Positions 1 to 6,337 of a DNA stretch of 9,201 nt are shown here, piece after piece; within the stretch, counting starts at the first letter, position 1; every line of letters begins with the position of its first letter. Source of the stretch: Dehalococcoidia bacterium (GTDB lineage: Bacteria > Chloroflexota > Dehalococcoidia > JACVQG01 > JAHKAY01); the NCBI GenBank assembly GCA_030744635.1, contig JASLQE010000322.1:1-9201 (forward strand), written 5' to 3'. A program made the translations under genes and the position numbers. A model generated the notes under the pieces. It had not been told where the DNA came from. It saw nothing but the letters and a program-made list of their open reading frames with translations, and ran no database searches.

Positions 1-285
1 GATGGCGCTCCGGGTGTTCATGGAGGAGATGTGGTTGCCGGTGATGCCGACATATGCGGACTCCATCGGTATGCCACTGGCTTGCTCTGCCTTGGAGACG
101 GCTTCCCTCACTGCTTCCTTGGCTTCATCAATATTAGTGACGATTCCTTTGCGTAACCCCATGCTGGGGACAACACCAACACCAAGGACCTGGAAGGACT
201 GCGACTCCGAGAGATTGGCCACAATGGCGGCCACTTTGGTAGTGCCCACGTCAATGGCACTAAAAATCACCTTCTTGTTTCTCAA
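1..285 (-). CDS. ftsA: Cell division protein FtsA, N-terminal part (cut by window edge)
   Basis: This is the first 95 codons of FtsA, an actin-like ATPase that tethers FtsZ filaments to the membrane and recruits later division proteins. The reading frame runs off the left edge without a stop. The visible part starts LRNKKVIFSAIDVGTTKVAA, and the IDVGTTKVAA stretch is the first phosphate-binding loop of the actin/Hsp70 fold. It continues with VLGVGVVPSMGLRKGIV and YVGITGNHISSMNTR, which are typical FtsA signatures; the latter leads into the FtsA-specific 1C subdomain. The start chosen is TTG at 285, because a strong ribosome binding site lies just upstream. An in-frame GTG at 270 has that site 19 bases away, which is too far. 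The gene lies 37 bases downstream of rsmH on the same strand and is probably cotranscribed with it. ftsZ would be expected next, outside the window. Confidence 0.93.
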   Translation of the reverse strand, partial: MRNKKVIFSAIDVGTTKVAAIVANLSESQSFQVLGVGVVPSMGLRKGIVTNIDEAKEAVREAVSKAEQASGIPMESAYVGITGNHISSMNTRSAI

Positions 286-288
286 GGC

Positions 289-304
289 ACCTCCTTACCT
301 CCTT
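289..304 (-). promoter_or_regulatory. Tandem perfect Shine-Dalgarno sites before ftsA
   Basis: Read on the minus strand, the octamer AAGGAGGT occurs twice back to back. It is the full complement of the usual 16S rRNA 3' tail. Only three bases (GCC) separate the second copy from the TTG start at 285. Counted from the end of GGAGG, the near copy is 4 bases and the far copy 12 bases from TTG, so neither is at the usual 5-9 base distance. The pair supports the TTG start and may compensate for its weakness; that role is inferred. Confidence 0.75.
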
Positions 305-322
305 GTTTTTATCTCTTCAACC

Positions 323-1279
323 CTACAGCCGTTCGGCTACCCGGAGCTTGGCAGACCGGCTGCGCGGGTTGCTCTTGATTTCCTGGGGGGTAGGGGCCAT
401 AACTTTGCGGCTCACCGGCCACAAGGTAGGTATATGGTTGCAGAGACAGACCGGGGTACGGGACGGACATAGGCACTGGCGGCTTTCCCGGCGGATAAAG
501 TCTTTAACCACCCGGTCCTCCAGCGAATGATAGGAAAGCACTACCAGTCGGCCCCCTGGGCGGAGCAGGTTGAGGGCTTGCCCCAAGGCACTGGCCAGGT
601 TCTCCAGCTCCTGGTTAACTACCAGTCGTAGTGCCAGGAAGGTGCGTGTGGCCGGGTGCAGCCGGCCCCTTCCACCGCCAAGGGCGCTCTCCACCACCTC
701 GGCCAGCTCTCGGGAGGTGGCCAGGGGGCGGTTCTCCAGGATACGGCGGGTGATACGCCGGGCATGGCGCTCTTCCCCGTATTTATACAGTATTCGGGCT
801 AGGTCGGCCTCTGGGTAATGGTTGACGATATCGGCTGCGGTAAGCTTCTGGGAGGGGTCGTAGCGCATGTCCAGGGGGGCGTCTTCCTGGAAGCTAAAGC
901 CACGGCCAGCCTCCAGTTGCAGGGAGGACATGCCCAGGTCAAAAAGGATGCCGTCTACGGGGAGGTAGCCGTGTGTCTTGCAGGCGATTTCCAGATGGGA
1001 GAAGTTGGCCTGGATGAGTAGGGTGGACTCGCTGTAAGAGGCCAGGGTGGACTGGGCTGCCTCTAGGGCGGATGGGTCAGCGTCCAGGCCCAGGAGCTGC
1101 GTGCCCGGCCCACCGGCGCCGAGGACTGCGGCGGAGTGGCCGCCCGGACCAAGCGTACATTCCACATAGCGACGACCGCCGGGGGCAACTCTGAGTGAAT
1201 CAACCACCTCGTCCACCATCACCGACAGGTGAGTGGTCAAGTTATGGTCGCCCGTGGTGCGAATGGGATTTATCCGCAA
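323..1279 (-). CDS. rsmH: 16S rRNA (cytosine1402-N4)-methyltransferase RsmH (MraW)
   Basis: RsmH methylates N4 of C1402 in the 16S rRNA P site, using S-adenosylmethionine. The 318-residue product matches the usual length of about 310. Visible family signatures are CTLGPGGHS (residues 41-49, SAM loop), GLDAD (64-68), ILFDLGMSS (111-119), GFSFQEDAPLDMR (127-139), HPATRTFLALR (208-218), SYHSLEDR (249-256), the CLCPSRTPVCLC cysteine segment (269-280) and NPRSRSAKLR (304-313). The frame stays open up to an ATG at 1414, but that ATG lies upstream of the predicted transcription start near 1398 and would add 45 unrelated residues. TTG at 1279 is chosen because GGGGAGGT lies about 10 bases before it; a further in-frame TTG at 1216 has no clear site. 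The gene heads the rsmH-ftsA unit. No mraZ lies upstream, and no ftsL, ftsI or mur gene separates it from ftsA. Confidence 0.95.
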   Translation of the reverse strand: MRINPIRTTGDHNLTTHLSVMVDEVVDSLRVAPGGRRYVECTLGPGGHSAAVLGAGGPGTQLLGLDADPSALEAAQSTLASYSESTLLIQANFSHLEIACKTHGYLPVDGILFDLGMSSLQLEAGRGFSFQEDAPLDMRYDPSQKLTAADIVNHYPEADLARILYKYGEERHARRITRRILENRPLATSRELAEVVESALGGGRGRLHPATRTFLALRLVVNQELENLASALGQALNLLRPGGRLVVLSYHSLEDRVVKDFIRRESRQCLCPSRTPVCLCNHIPTLWPVSRKVMAPTPQEIKSNPRSRSAKLRVAERL

Positions 1280-1289
1280 AGGCGTGCCT

Positions 1290-1297
1290 ACCTCCCC
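1290..1297 (-). promoter_or_regulatory. Ribosome binding site deciding the rsmH start
   Basis: GGGGAGGT on the minus strand, 10 bases upstream of TTG 1279, is the only strong Shine-Dalgarno match near the beginning of the conserved RsmH sequence. It argues for TTG 1279 over the longer ATG start at 1414 and the shorter TTG at 1216. Confidence 0.65.
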
Positions 1298-1379
1298 TAT
1301 TGATAGTGCCCTGTATTCACATGCTGCCTGGGCGGCTAAGGATGTGTCACGGAGGGACTTTTGAGGGGAGTAAATGCAG

Positions 1380-1396
1380 GTGGGACCTAAGCCCAC
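1380..1396 (-). other. Small stem-loop at the 5' end of the rsmH leader RNA
   Basis: The minus strand has GTGGG (1396-1392) and CCCAC (1384-1380), a 5-bp stem around a 7-base loop. The predicted transcription start is near 1398, so the stem would begin about two bases from the 5' end of the mRNA. Stems in that position are known to protect bacterial mRNAs from decay. The leader to the TTG start is about 119 bases. Function is inferred and the stem is short. Confidence 0.35.
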
Positions 1397-1404
1397 TTGG
1401 AGCA

Positions 1405-1433
1405 AGTCTAGCATAAGTTATTGTAATTGTCAA
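1405..1433 (-). promoter_or_regulatory. Sigma70-type promoter for rsmH-ftsA
   Basis: The minus strand shows a perfect -35 TTGACA (1433-1428), a 17-base spacer, and a -10 TAGACT (1410-1405) matching TATAAT at four of six positions. The predicted start is at about 1397-1399. The bases just upstream of the -35 (about 1440-1480) are rich in A/T runs, like an UP element for the RNA polymerase alpha subunit. The promoter reads toward rsmH and overlaps the ATG at 1414, which rules that ATG out for transcripts from this promoter. Confidence 0.7.
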
Positions 1434-1573
1434 TACCGTTCCAATATTTTGTTAAACGAATTTTTAAAAATATGTTATCAATTATTCAGAACACCGTCGC
1501 TCAGCCGTATTTGTTATTGCCTCGCTTCAGATAGGAGCAGCCCCCACTGTTCCGGAGGAGGGCCTGCGCCCGG

Positions 1574-1603
1574 CTGACCTGCATACGCTGTCTGTGGTAT
1601 TAT
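1574..1603 (+). promoter_or_regulatory. Promoter for mog-trmD-rplS-priA, near-leaderless
   Basis: A -35-like CTGACC (1574-1579, four of six consensus bases) is followed by an 18-base spacer and a -10 TATTAT (1598-1603, five of six). Transcription should start at about 1609-1611, only 5-7 bases before the ATG at 1616. No Shine-Dalgarno precedes that ATG, so the mog message would be close to leaderless. The promoter is back to back with the rsmH promoter. Confidence 0.6.
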
Positions 1604-1615
1604 GATAGGGCTACT

Positions 1616-2095
1616 ATGATGCGAGTTGGTATTCTTACGGTGAGCGACCGCTCTTCCCGCGGGGAACGGCTCGATGCCGGTGGCCCCGCGGTTGAGCATG
1701 CCCTGGCCTCCCTCCACCCCCAGGTGGAGCGCTACGAGGTGGTTCCCGATGACCCCCAGACCATCTCGGACCGCCTTTCCCTATGGGCAGATGAGCTGGG
1801 TCTGGACCTTATCCTCACCACCGGGGGCACCGGGCTGGGACCACGGGACTCCACCCCAGAGGCTACCCTCCGGGTGGTGGACCGCAACGCCCCCGGCCTG
1901 GTGGAAGCTATGCGGAGCACCGGACGGGCCCACACCCCCCACGCCATGCTCAGCCGGGCGGTGGCCGGTGTCCGGGGTCGCAGCCTCATAATCAACCTCC
2001 CCGGCAGTCCCAAGGCGGTCGCCGAGGGACTGGAGACCATTATGCCCGCCTTGCCCCATGCCATTGAGGTCCTCAGAGGTGAGGCAAGGGAATAG
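1616..2095 (+). CDS. mog: Molybdopterin adenylyltransferase, MogA/MoaB family
   Basis: This family activates molybdopterin by adenylating it before molybdenum insertion, in the cytoplasmic molybdenum cofactor pathway. The 159-residue product has the expected fold signatures: an N-terminal VGILTVSDRSSRGERLDAGG (residues 4-23), the substrate-binding motif TTGGTGLGPRDSTPEAT (68-84), LSRAVAGVRGRSLIINLPGSPKAV (112-135) and a C-terminal PALPHAIEVL. The length is nearer MoaB (about 170) than MogA (about 195), and the sequence alone does not settle which name is better. Two ATG codons stand side by side (1616 and 1619). Neither has a ribosome binding site, and the predicted promoter leaves almost no leader. 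The stop is one base before the trmD ATG, so the two are probably translationally coupled. Its position where rimM or rpsP often sits before trmD is unusual. Confidence 0.9.
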   Translation: MMRVGILTVSDRSSRGERLDAGGPAVEHALASLHPQVERYEVVPDDPQTISDRLSLWADELGLDLILTTGGTGLGPRDSTPEATLRVVDRNAPGLVEAMRSTGRAHTPHAMLSRAVAGVRGRSLIINLPGSPKAVAEGLETIMPALPHAIEVLRGEARE

Positions 2096-2096
2096 C

Positions 2097-2843
2097 ATGC
2101 GTGTTGACATAATAAGTATCTTCCCCGATATGTTTACCTCTCCCCTCTCCTACGGGCTGCTCAAACGGGCGCGAGAGGCGGGTGTGGTGAATATATCGGT
2201 GCATGACTTGAGAGCCTTCACCCATGATAAGCACCGTACGGTGGACGATTACCCCTTTGGTGGTGGCCCGGGGATGGTGATGAAGCCGGAGCCCGTCTTC
2301 GAGGCCGTAGAGGCCTTACGCCGTCCTGAGTCCCATGTGGTGCTCCTCAGCCCCCAGGGGCGTCTGTTCACCCAGGCGGTGGCTCAGGAGATGGCCTCCA
2401 TAGAAAACCTGATCCTCCTCTGCGGCCGCTACGAAGGGGTGGACGAGCGCGTGGCCCTGCAAGTGGTTGATGAGGAGTTGAGTATAGGTGACTATGTCAT
2501 CAGTGGTGGCGAGGTGGCTGCCCTGGTACTGATGGAGGCGGTGGTGCGCCTGCTGCCAGGTGTCCTGGGTTCACCCCTCTCCCTGGAGGAGGACTCCCTG
2601 GGTTGGGGCCTGCTGGAGTATCCGCAATATACCAGGCCCGCTGAATTCCGGGGACTGGATGTGCCCCAGGTGCTCCTCTCCGGGGACCACGCTCAGGTGC
2701 GCCTCTGGCGCCGGGAGCAGGCCCTGGAGCGCACCTACAAGCGCCGCCCGGACCTGCTGGAAAGCGCCCCGCTTACCGCCGATGACAGACAGTTTTTGAA
2801 GAAGTTAGAGGGGGCGGTCACGCTCCCTGCCAGGGAGGAATAG
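2097..2843 (+). CDS. trmD: tRNA (guanine37-N1)-methyltransferase TrmD
   Basis: TrmD adds a methyl group to N1 of G37, next to the anticodon, in tRNAs reading CUN, CCN and CGG codons, and so prevents +1 frameshifting. The 248-residue product starts MRVDIISIFPDMF, the standard TrmD beginning. It carries DYPFGGGPGMVM (51-62), SPQGR (85-89), LCGRYEGVDERV (108-119) and SIGDYVISGGE (129-139); the last three form the trefoil-knot SAM site. YPQYTRPAEFRG (175-186) and LWRREQALERTYKRRPDLL (203-221) are the usual C-terminal tRNA-binding parts. The ATG at 2097 is preferred over the longer open frame because it matches the family start and follows a GAGG/AAGGG purine stretch. It lies 1 base after mog and 4 bases before rplS. 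The trmD-rplS pairing is very common in bacteria. Confidence 0.97.
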   Translation: MRVDIISIFPDMFTSPLSYGLLKRAREAGVVNISVHDLRAFTHDKHRTVDDYPFGGGPGMVMKPEPVFEAVEALRRPESHVVLLSPQGRLFTQAVAQEMASIENLILLCGRYEGVDERVALQVVDEELSIGDYVISGGEVAALVLMEAVVRLLPGVLGSPLSLEEDSLGWGLLEYPQYTRPAEFRGLDVPQVLLSGDHAQVRLWRREQALERTYKRRPDLLESAPLTADDRQFLKKLEGAVTLPAREE

Positions 2844-2847
2844 AACC

Positions 2848-3219
2848 GTGGAATTGGACAGTCTTATTGAGGCCAGCAAGCCCGTTTCCTTGCCCCCCTT
2901 CGGCCCCGGGGATACCGTGAAGGTAACCGTTCGGGTAGTTGAGGGGGAGCGCGAGCGCAATCAGGGCTTTCAAGGTACCGTCATCCGTGTGAAGAAGGGC
3001 GGGGTGCGCTCCTCGTTCACGGTGAGGCGGCTCACCGGTGGTGTGGGGGTAGAGCGCACCTTCTTTTTCCATTCCCCTCGTCTGGAGGGGTTGGAGGTGC
3101 TGCGCAAGGGTAGGGTGAGGCGTGCCCGCCTCTACTACCTGCGTGGCCTGACCGGTAAAGCGGCACGGGTTAAGGAGAAGCGCACTCCCCGGCCTCAGCC
3201 CCACACCGCTGCGGAGTAA
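2848..3219 (+). CDS. rplS: 50S ribosomal protein L19
   Basis: L19 sits at the interface of the 30S and 50S subunits. The 123-residue product is slightly longer than the usual 115. Clear family signatures are FGPGDTVKVTVRVVEG (18-33), RNQGFQGTVI, GVGVERTFFFHSPRLEGLEVLRKG and VRRARLYYLRGLTGKAARVKEK. The start is GTG at 2848, with AGGGAGG at 2832-2838 inside the end of trmD, nine bases upstream. This overlap suggests rplS translation is coupled to trmD. The tail RTPRPQPHTAAE is a short, probably flexible extension. A hairpin overlaps its stop codon and the gap to priA. Confidence 0.97.
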   Translation: MELDSLIEASKPVSLPPFGPGDTVKVTVRVVEGERERNQGFQGTVIRVKKGGVRSSFTVRRLTGGVGVERTFFFHSPRLEGLEVLRKGRVRRARLYYLRGLTGKAARVKEKRTPRPQPHTAAE

Positions 3220-3234
3220 ACCCCTACCCCGCAG
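3209..3234 (+). other. Hairpin spanning the rplS stop and the rplS-priA gap
   Basis: CTGCGG (3209-3214) pairs with CCGCAG (3229-3234). After one A-C mismatch, GTA (3216-3218) pairs with TAC (3225-3227), leaving a six-base AACCCC loop. The stem ends four bases before the priA ATG. There is no run of T after it, so it is not a standard intrinsic terminator. It could slow read-through, stabilise the 3' end of the rplS message, or limit ribosome access to priA. These roles are inferred. Confidence 0.5.
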
Positions 3235-3238
3235 ACTT

Positions 3239-5626
3239 ATGACCTACGCCGAGGTGGCGGTGAACTCCCCTCATGCTGGGAGGAGGGCGTTTTCATATTC
3301 CATACCTGCTAACCTGAGAGTGGAGGTGGGGCAGGCTGTCTGGGTTCCGTTCGGTCCCCGTACCATCCTGGGGGTTGTTATGGAGCTCGTCCCGGAAGCG
3401 GCCGTGGAGGGCGTACGGGACATAGCGGGTGTGGCCCATCCCCAGCCCCTGGTCTCCCCCTACGGCCTGTCTCTGGCCAGCTGGCTCAGCCGGTACTATC
3501 TGTCGCCGCTGTTCCATGCCGTCGCCCTTATGCTGCCCCCAGGCTTCACCCGTCCTTCCGCCTCTTTTTTCCGGCCCGGTTCAAACCCCGGCCAAGGGAG
3601 CACTCCGGAAGAGGAGGTGGTGCTGGAGATGGTGCGCCATGATGGGCGGGTGGTGTTGGAGCCGCTGGCTGACGCTTTGGGACAGCGGCGGGCGTCTCGG
3701 GCACTCAAAGGGCTGGTGGCCCGGGGCTTGCTCACCCAGGAGTGGCAGGTTGCCCCTCCCAGGGTGAGGCCCAAGCGGGTGGCGGTGATCCGGCTCCTGG
3801 TGGGTAAGGCCCAGGCCCTGGAGGCTGCCGCCAACTTGGAGAGAAAGGCCCCCTCGCGGGCGGCCCTGCTCAGGCTCCTGGCGCAGAAAGGCCAGGTGCC
3901 CCGGGCCGCGTTGGGGAACCTGCGGCCTTTGGTTACCGCCCTTGCAAAGGCGGGTATATTGGCGGTGGAGCAGCTCCAGGTGCGGCGGGACCCTCTGGCT
4001 GGCCTGGACCCCGCCCCGCACCCGCCGCATGTCCTCTCCGCCCCCCAGGAGGCCGCCCTTTCCCGCATCCGGGAGGCCCTGGGCAAGCGAACCGCGGCCG
4101 CATTCCTCCTCCAGGGGGTTACCGGCAGCGGCAAGACGGAGGTATACCTCCAGGCACTGGAGCATGCCCTGTCTCTGGGGCGGAGGGGGATGGTCCTGGT
4201 GCCAGAGATAGCTCTTACCCCTCAGACCATTGACCGTTTTGCCAGCCGCTTCCCTGGCCGGGTAGCCGTGCTTCACAGCGGCCTCTCCCTGGGGGAGCAG
4301 TACGATGGCTGGTGGGCCATTATGGGGGGGGACTACGGTGTGGTCATCGGCACCCGTAGCGCCCTGTTCGCCCCACAGCCTGACCTGGGCCTCATCGTTC
4401 TGGATGAGGAGCACGAGTGGACCTTCAAAGAGGGTGACCGGCCCCCCCGCTACCACGCTCGTGAGGCCGCCATGGAGCTGGCCCGGCAAGTGGGGGCGGT
4501 GGTGGTGCTGGGCAGCGCCACCCCCGATGTGGGCAGTCACCACCTGGCCCGGACGGGTGGGCTGCGGCTGTTAGAGCTACCGGGCCGCATCGGCCCTTCG
4601 GCCCTGCCCCCCGTGGAGGTAGTGGATATGCGGCAGGAGCTACGTGCGGGCAACCGCAGTCTTTTCAGCCGCTCCCTCCGTCTGGGGCTGTTCCATGTGC
4701 TGGATGCCGGCGAAAAGGCCATCCTCTTCCTCAACCGGCGGGGGACCTCCCCCTATGTGCGCTGCCGGGCCTGCGCCCATGTGATGGAATGCCGCCGCTG
4801 CGCGGTCAGCCTTAGCTACCATCGGGAGCAAGGCCTGGTGTGTCACCAGTGTGGCTACCGCCGCCCCTTCCCCCTGAGCTGCCCCGCCTGCGGCCGTGCC
4901 GCTCTGGACCGCCTGGGGCTGGGCACGGAGAGGGTGGAGGCGGAGCTGTCCGCTATGTTCCCCGGGGTGGAGGTGGTGCGGTGGGACCGGGATGCCGTCC
5001 GGGGGCGGGACGGCCACCGGGACATCCTGTCCCGCTTCGCCCGGCCCGGCCCCAGGGTGCTAGTGGGCACCCAGATGGTGGCCAAGGGGCTGGACCTGCC
5101 CCGGGTGACCTTGGTGGGGGTGGTGCTGGCCGATACAGGCATCCATTTCCCGGACTTCCGCTCCGGGGAGCGCACCTTTCAGCTTGTCAGCCAGGTATCG
5201 GGGCGGGCGGGAAGGGGGGAGGCCCCGGGCCAGGTCATCGTACAGACCTACTACCCCGGCCACTACGCCATCCGGGCCGCCGCCGCCCACGACTACGCCT
5301 CCTTCTATGAAAAAGAGATGGACTACCGCCGCCGGCACCGCTACCCGCCCTTCAGCCGCCTGGTGCGCCTGGTCTATGCCCACCCCAGTGCCCAGCGCTG
5401 CCGGGAAGCCGGCGAGGGCTTGAGGCAGAGGCTGGTGGCGGTACGGGACTCAGCCGGGCTGGTGGGGGTTGAGGTCATCGGCCCCACCCCGTGTTTTGTC
5501 TCCCGGCTGCGGGGCCGTTTCCGGTGGCAGCTTCTGCTGCGGGGTACCGACCCCACCGCCTTGCTGGAGCACCTATCCCTGCCCCAGGGTTGGGTGGTGG
5601 ATGTGGACCCGGTGCAGCTGCTGTAA
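3239..5626 (+). CDS. priA: Primosomal protein N' (replication restart helicase PriA)
   Basis: PriA recognises stalled or collapsed forks, unwinds the lagging strand 3'-5' and starts reloading of the replicative helicase. The 795-residue product is within the usual 700-820 range. In order it shows the N-terminal 3'-end-binding domain (AEVAVNSPHAGRRAFSYSIP; AVWVPFGPRTILGVVMEL), a winged-helix region, Walker A GVTGSGKTEVY (about 293-303), VPEIALTPQ, the Walker B box LDEEHEWTFKE (about 387-397) and GSATPD. Eight cysteines in four CxxC pairs (CRAC, CRRC, CHQC, CPAC; about 509-551) bind two zinc ions. Helicase motifs V-VI follow as GTQMVAKGLDLPRV and QVSGRAGRG, and then the C-terminal domain. The ATG at 3239 fits the family start but has no Shine-Dalgarno, and a hairpin ends just before it. 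Translation may depend on ribosomes finishing rplS 19 bases upstream. Expression at a lower level than rplS would make sense. Confidence 0.97.
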   Translation: MTYAEVAVNSPHAGRRAFSYSIPANLRVEVGQAVWVPFGPRTILGVVMELVPEAAVEGVRDIAGVAHPQPLVSPYGLSLASWLSRYYLSPLFHAVALMLPPGFTRPSASFFRPGSNPGQGSTPEEEVVLEMVRHDGRVVLEPLADALGQRRASRALKGLVARGLLTQEWQVAPPRVRPKRVAVIRLLVGKAQALEAAANLERKAPSRAALLRLLAQKGQVPRAALGNLRPLVTALAKAGILAVEQLQVRRDPLAGLDPAPHPPHVLSAPQEAALSRIREALGKRTAAAFLLQGVTGSGKTEVYLQALEHALSLGRRGMVLVPEIALTPQTIDRFASRFPGRVAVLHSGLSLGEQYDGWWAIMGGDYGVVIGTRSALFAPQPDLGLIVLDEEHEWTFKEGDRPPRYHAREAAMELARQVGAVVVLGSATPDVGSHHLARTGGLRLLELPGRIGPSALPPVEVVDMRQELRAGNRSLFSRSLRLGLFHVLDAGEKAILFLNRRGTSPYVRCRACAHVMECRRCAVSLSYHREQGLVCHQCGYRRPFPLSCPACGRAALDRLGLGTERVEAELSAMFPGVEVVRWDRDAVRGRDGHRDILSRFARPGPRVLVGTQMVAKGLDLPRVTLVGVVLADTGIHFPDFRSGERTFQLVSQVSGRAGRGEAPGQVIVQTYYPGHYAIRAAAAHDYASFYEKEMDYRRRHRYPPFSRLVRLVYAHPSAQRCREAGEGLRQRLVAVRDSAGLVGVEVIGPTPCFVSRLRGRFRWQLLLRGTDPTALLEHLSLPQGWVVDVDPVQLL

Positions 5627-5658
5627 GCCTGTGTAAGAACCTGTTTGTTCGTCTTTGA

Positions 5659-5736
5659 CCACCCACCCGCCTGCCCGTGAATTTATGTTTGAGGGGGCGA
5701 AGCCCTCCAGATAATATCAACCGGGCGGGTGGGTGG
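5659..5736. repeat. 78-base interrupted inverted repeat with an inner hairpin
   Basis: The arms CCACCCACCCGCC (5659-5671) and GGCGGGTGGGTGG (5724-5736) are perfect 13-base complements. Allowing a 4-base bulge in the left arm, a longer 15-bp pairing with CGGGC at 5722-5726 is possible. The 52-base centre is AT-rich at its flanks and holds a second hairpin around GGGGC-GAA-GCCCTC (about 5692-5707). No T run follows either arm on either strand, so it is not a classical intrinsic terminator. It lies in the 194-base spacer between priA and the def promoter. It may end the priA transcript in a factor-dependent way, or be a small dispersed palindromic element (REP- or MITE-like). I see no clear target-site duplication. 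Confidence 0.6.
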
Positions 5737-5765
5737 GGAAAAGAAGACACATCACCATAATGACC

Positions 5766-5795
5766 TTTACAAGGCACCGTTCCGGGGCATATAAT
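5766..5795 (+). promoter_or_regulatory. Sigma70-type promoter for def-cca-secD(-secF)
   Basis: A -35 TTTACA (5766-5771, five of six consensus bases), an 18-base spacer and a perfect -10 TATAAT (5790-5795) lie just upstream of def. Transcription should start at about 5802, giving a leader of about 19 bases. This is the strongest -10 match in a non-coding part of the window. Confidence 0.72.
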
Positions 5796-5820
5796 GCCTC
5801 GTAGCTATTAAGCTGGCGAG

Positions 5821-6312
5821 ATGTCAATTCTTTCCTTACGCCACTACCCAGACCCCGTGCTAAGGCGAAAGGCGCAACCGGTGAGGCAGATAGACCCCAC
5901 GGTGCGCCGGTTGGTGGCGGATATGGTAGATACCATGCGCCACAACTCCGGGGTGGGACTGGCCGCCCCTCAGGTAGGGGTCTCCCTCCGGGTTGCGGTC
6001 ATAGAGCTGCCGGAGGAACCGGTCATAGTACTCATTAACCCGCAGGTGGTGAAACGGCGAGGGTGGCGGCAGGTGGAGGAAGGCTGTCTCAGCTACCCCG
6101 GATACCGAGGAGAGATTACTCGGGCCGAGAAGATTGTGATTAAGGCCCTCAACCTGGATGGTGAGACCATCAGGGTCAAGGCGGAAGACCTGGCTGCCCA
6201 GGCCCTGGAACATGAGTTGGACCATTTGAATGGTGTCCTATACATCGACCACCTGGAAAATCAGGACAAACTCTATCCCCTGGAAACCGAACCCCCCCAG
6301 CAGGCTGATTGA
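5821..6312 (+). CDS. def: Peptide deformylase
   Basis: The enzyme removes the formyl group from the N-terminal methionine of new proteins as they leave the ribosome. The 163-residue product has all three family motifs: GVGLAAPQ (44-51), EEGCLS (86-91) and HELDH (131-135). Cys89, His131 and His135 are the expected metal ligands and Glu132 the catalytic base. The start MSILSLRHYPDPVLRRKA is the standard beginning and fixes ATG 5821. No proper Shine-Dalgarno is present: GGCGAG directly abuts the ATG and is too close to work. A short acidic tail (LETEPPQQAD) follows the last helix. The gene heads the second plus-strand operon, 25 bases before the nucleotidyltransferase gene. No fmt gene, a common neighbour, is seen. 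Confidence 0.97.
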   Translation: MSILSLRHYPDPVLRRKAQPVRQIDPTVRRLVADMVDTMRHNSGVGLAAPQVGVSLRVAVIELPEEPVIVLINPQVVKRRGWRQVEEGCLSYPGYRGEITRAEKIVIKALNLDGETIRVKAEDLAAQALEHELDHLNGVLYIDHLENQDKLYPLETEPPQQAD

Positions 6313-6337
6313 CACCGGTTTGCGGAGCCTTGTGACC

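Noticed and set aside
1317..1322. A start-stop ATG-TGA in the rsmH leader (minus strand)
   Set aside because: Six bases are easily matched by chance and no Shine-Dalgarno precedes it.
1378..1390. Plus-strand GGTGGGACC resembles part of the T-box antiterminator motif
   Set aside because: No specifier stem, terminator or aminoacyl-tRNA-related gene follows; the match is short and is half of the rsmH leader stem seen from the other strand.
1280..1414. A 45-residue N-terminal extension of RsmH from ATG 1414
   Set aside because: The ATG lies upstream of the predicted transcription start, the -10 box overlaps it, and the residues do not resemble RsmH. TTG 1279 has a proper ribosome binding site.
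1449..1476. Plus-strand TTGTTA - 16 bases - TATGTT as a second promoter
   Set aside because: Both boxes are weak and lie in an AT-rich stretch where such matches are expected by chance.
2104..2134. TTGACA with a distant TATGTT inside the trmD start
   Set aside because: The spacer would be 19 bases, the -10 is poor, and the bases encode the conserved MRVDIISIFPDMF segment.
3496..4543. Long open frames on the minus strand opposite priA
   Set aside because: They lie wholly inside a confidently identified GC-rich gene, have no ribosome binding site or family resemblance, and are expected side effects of high GC content.
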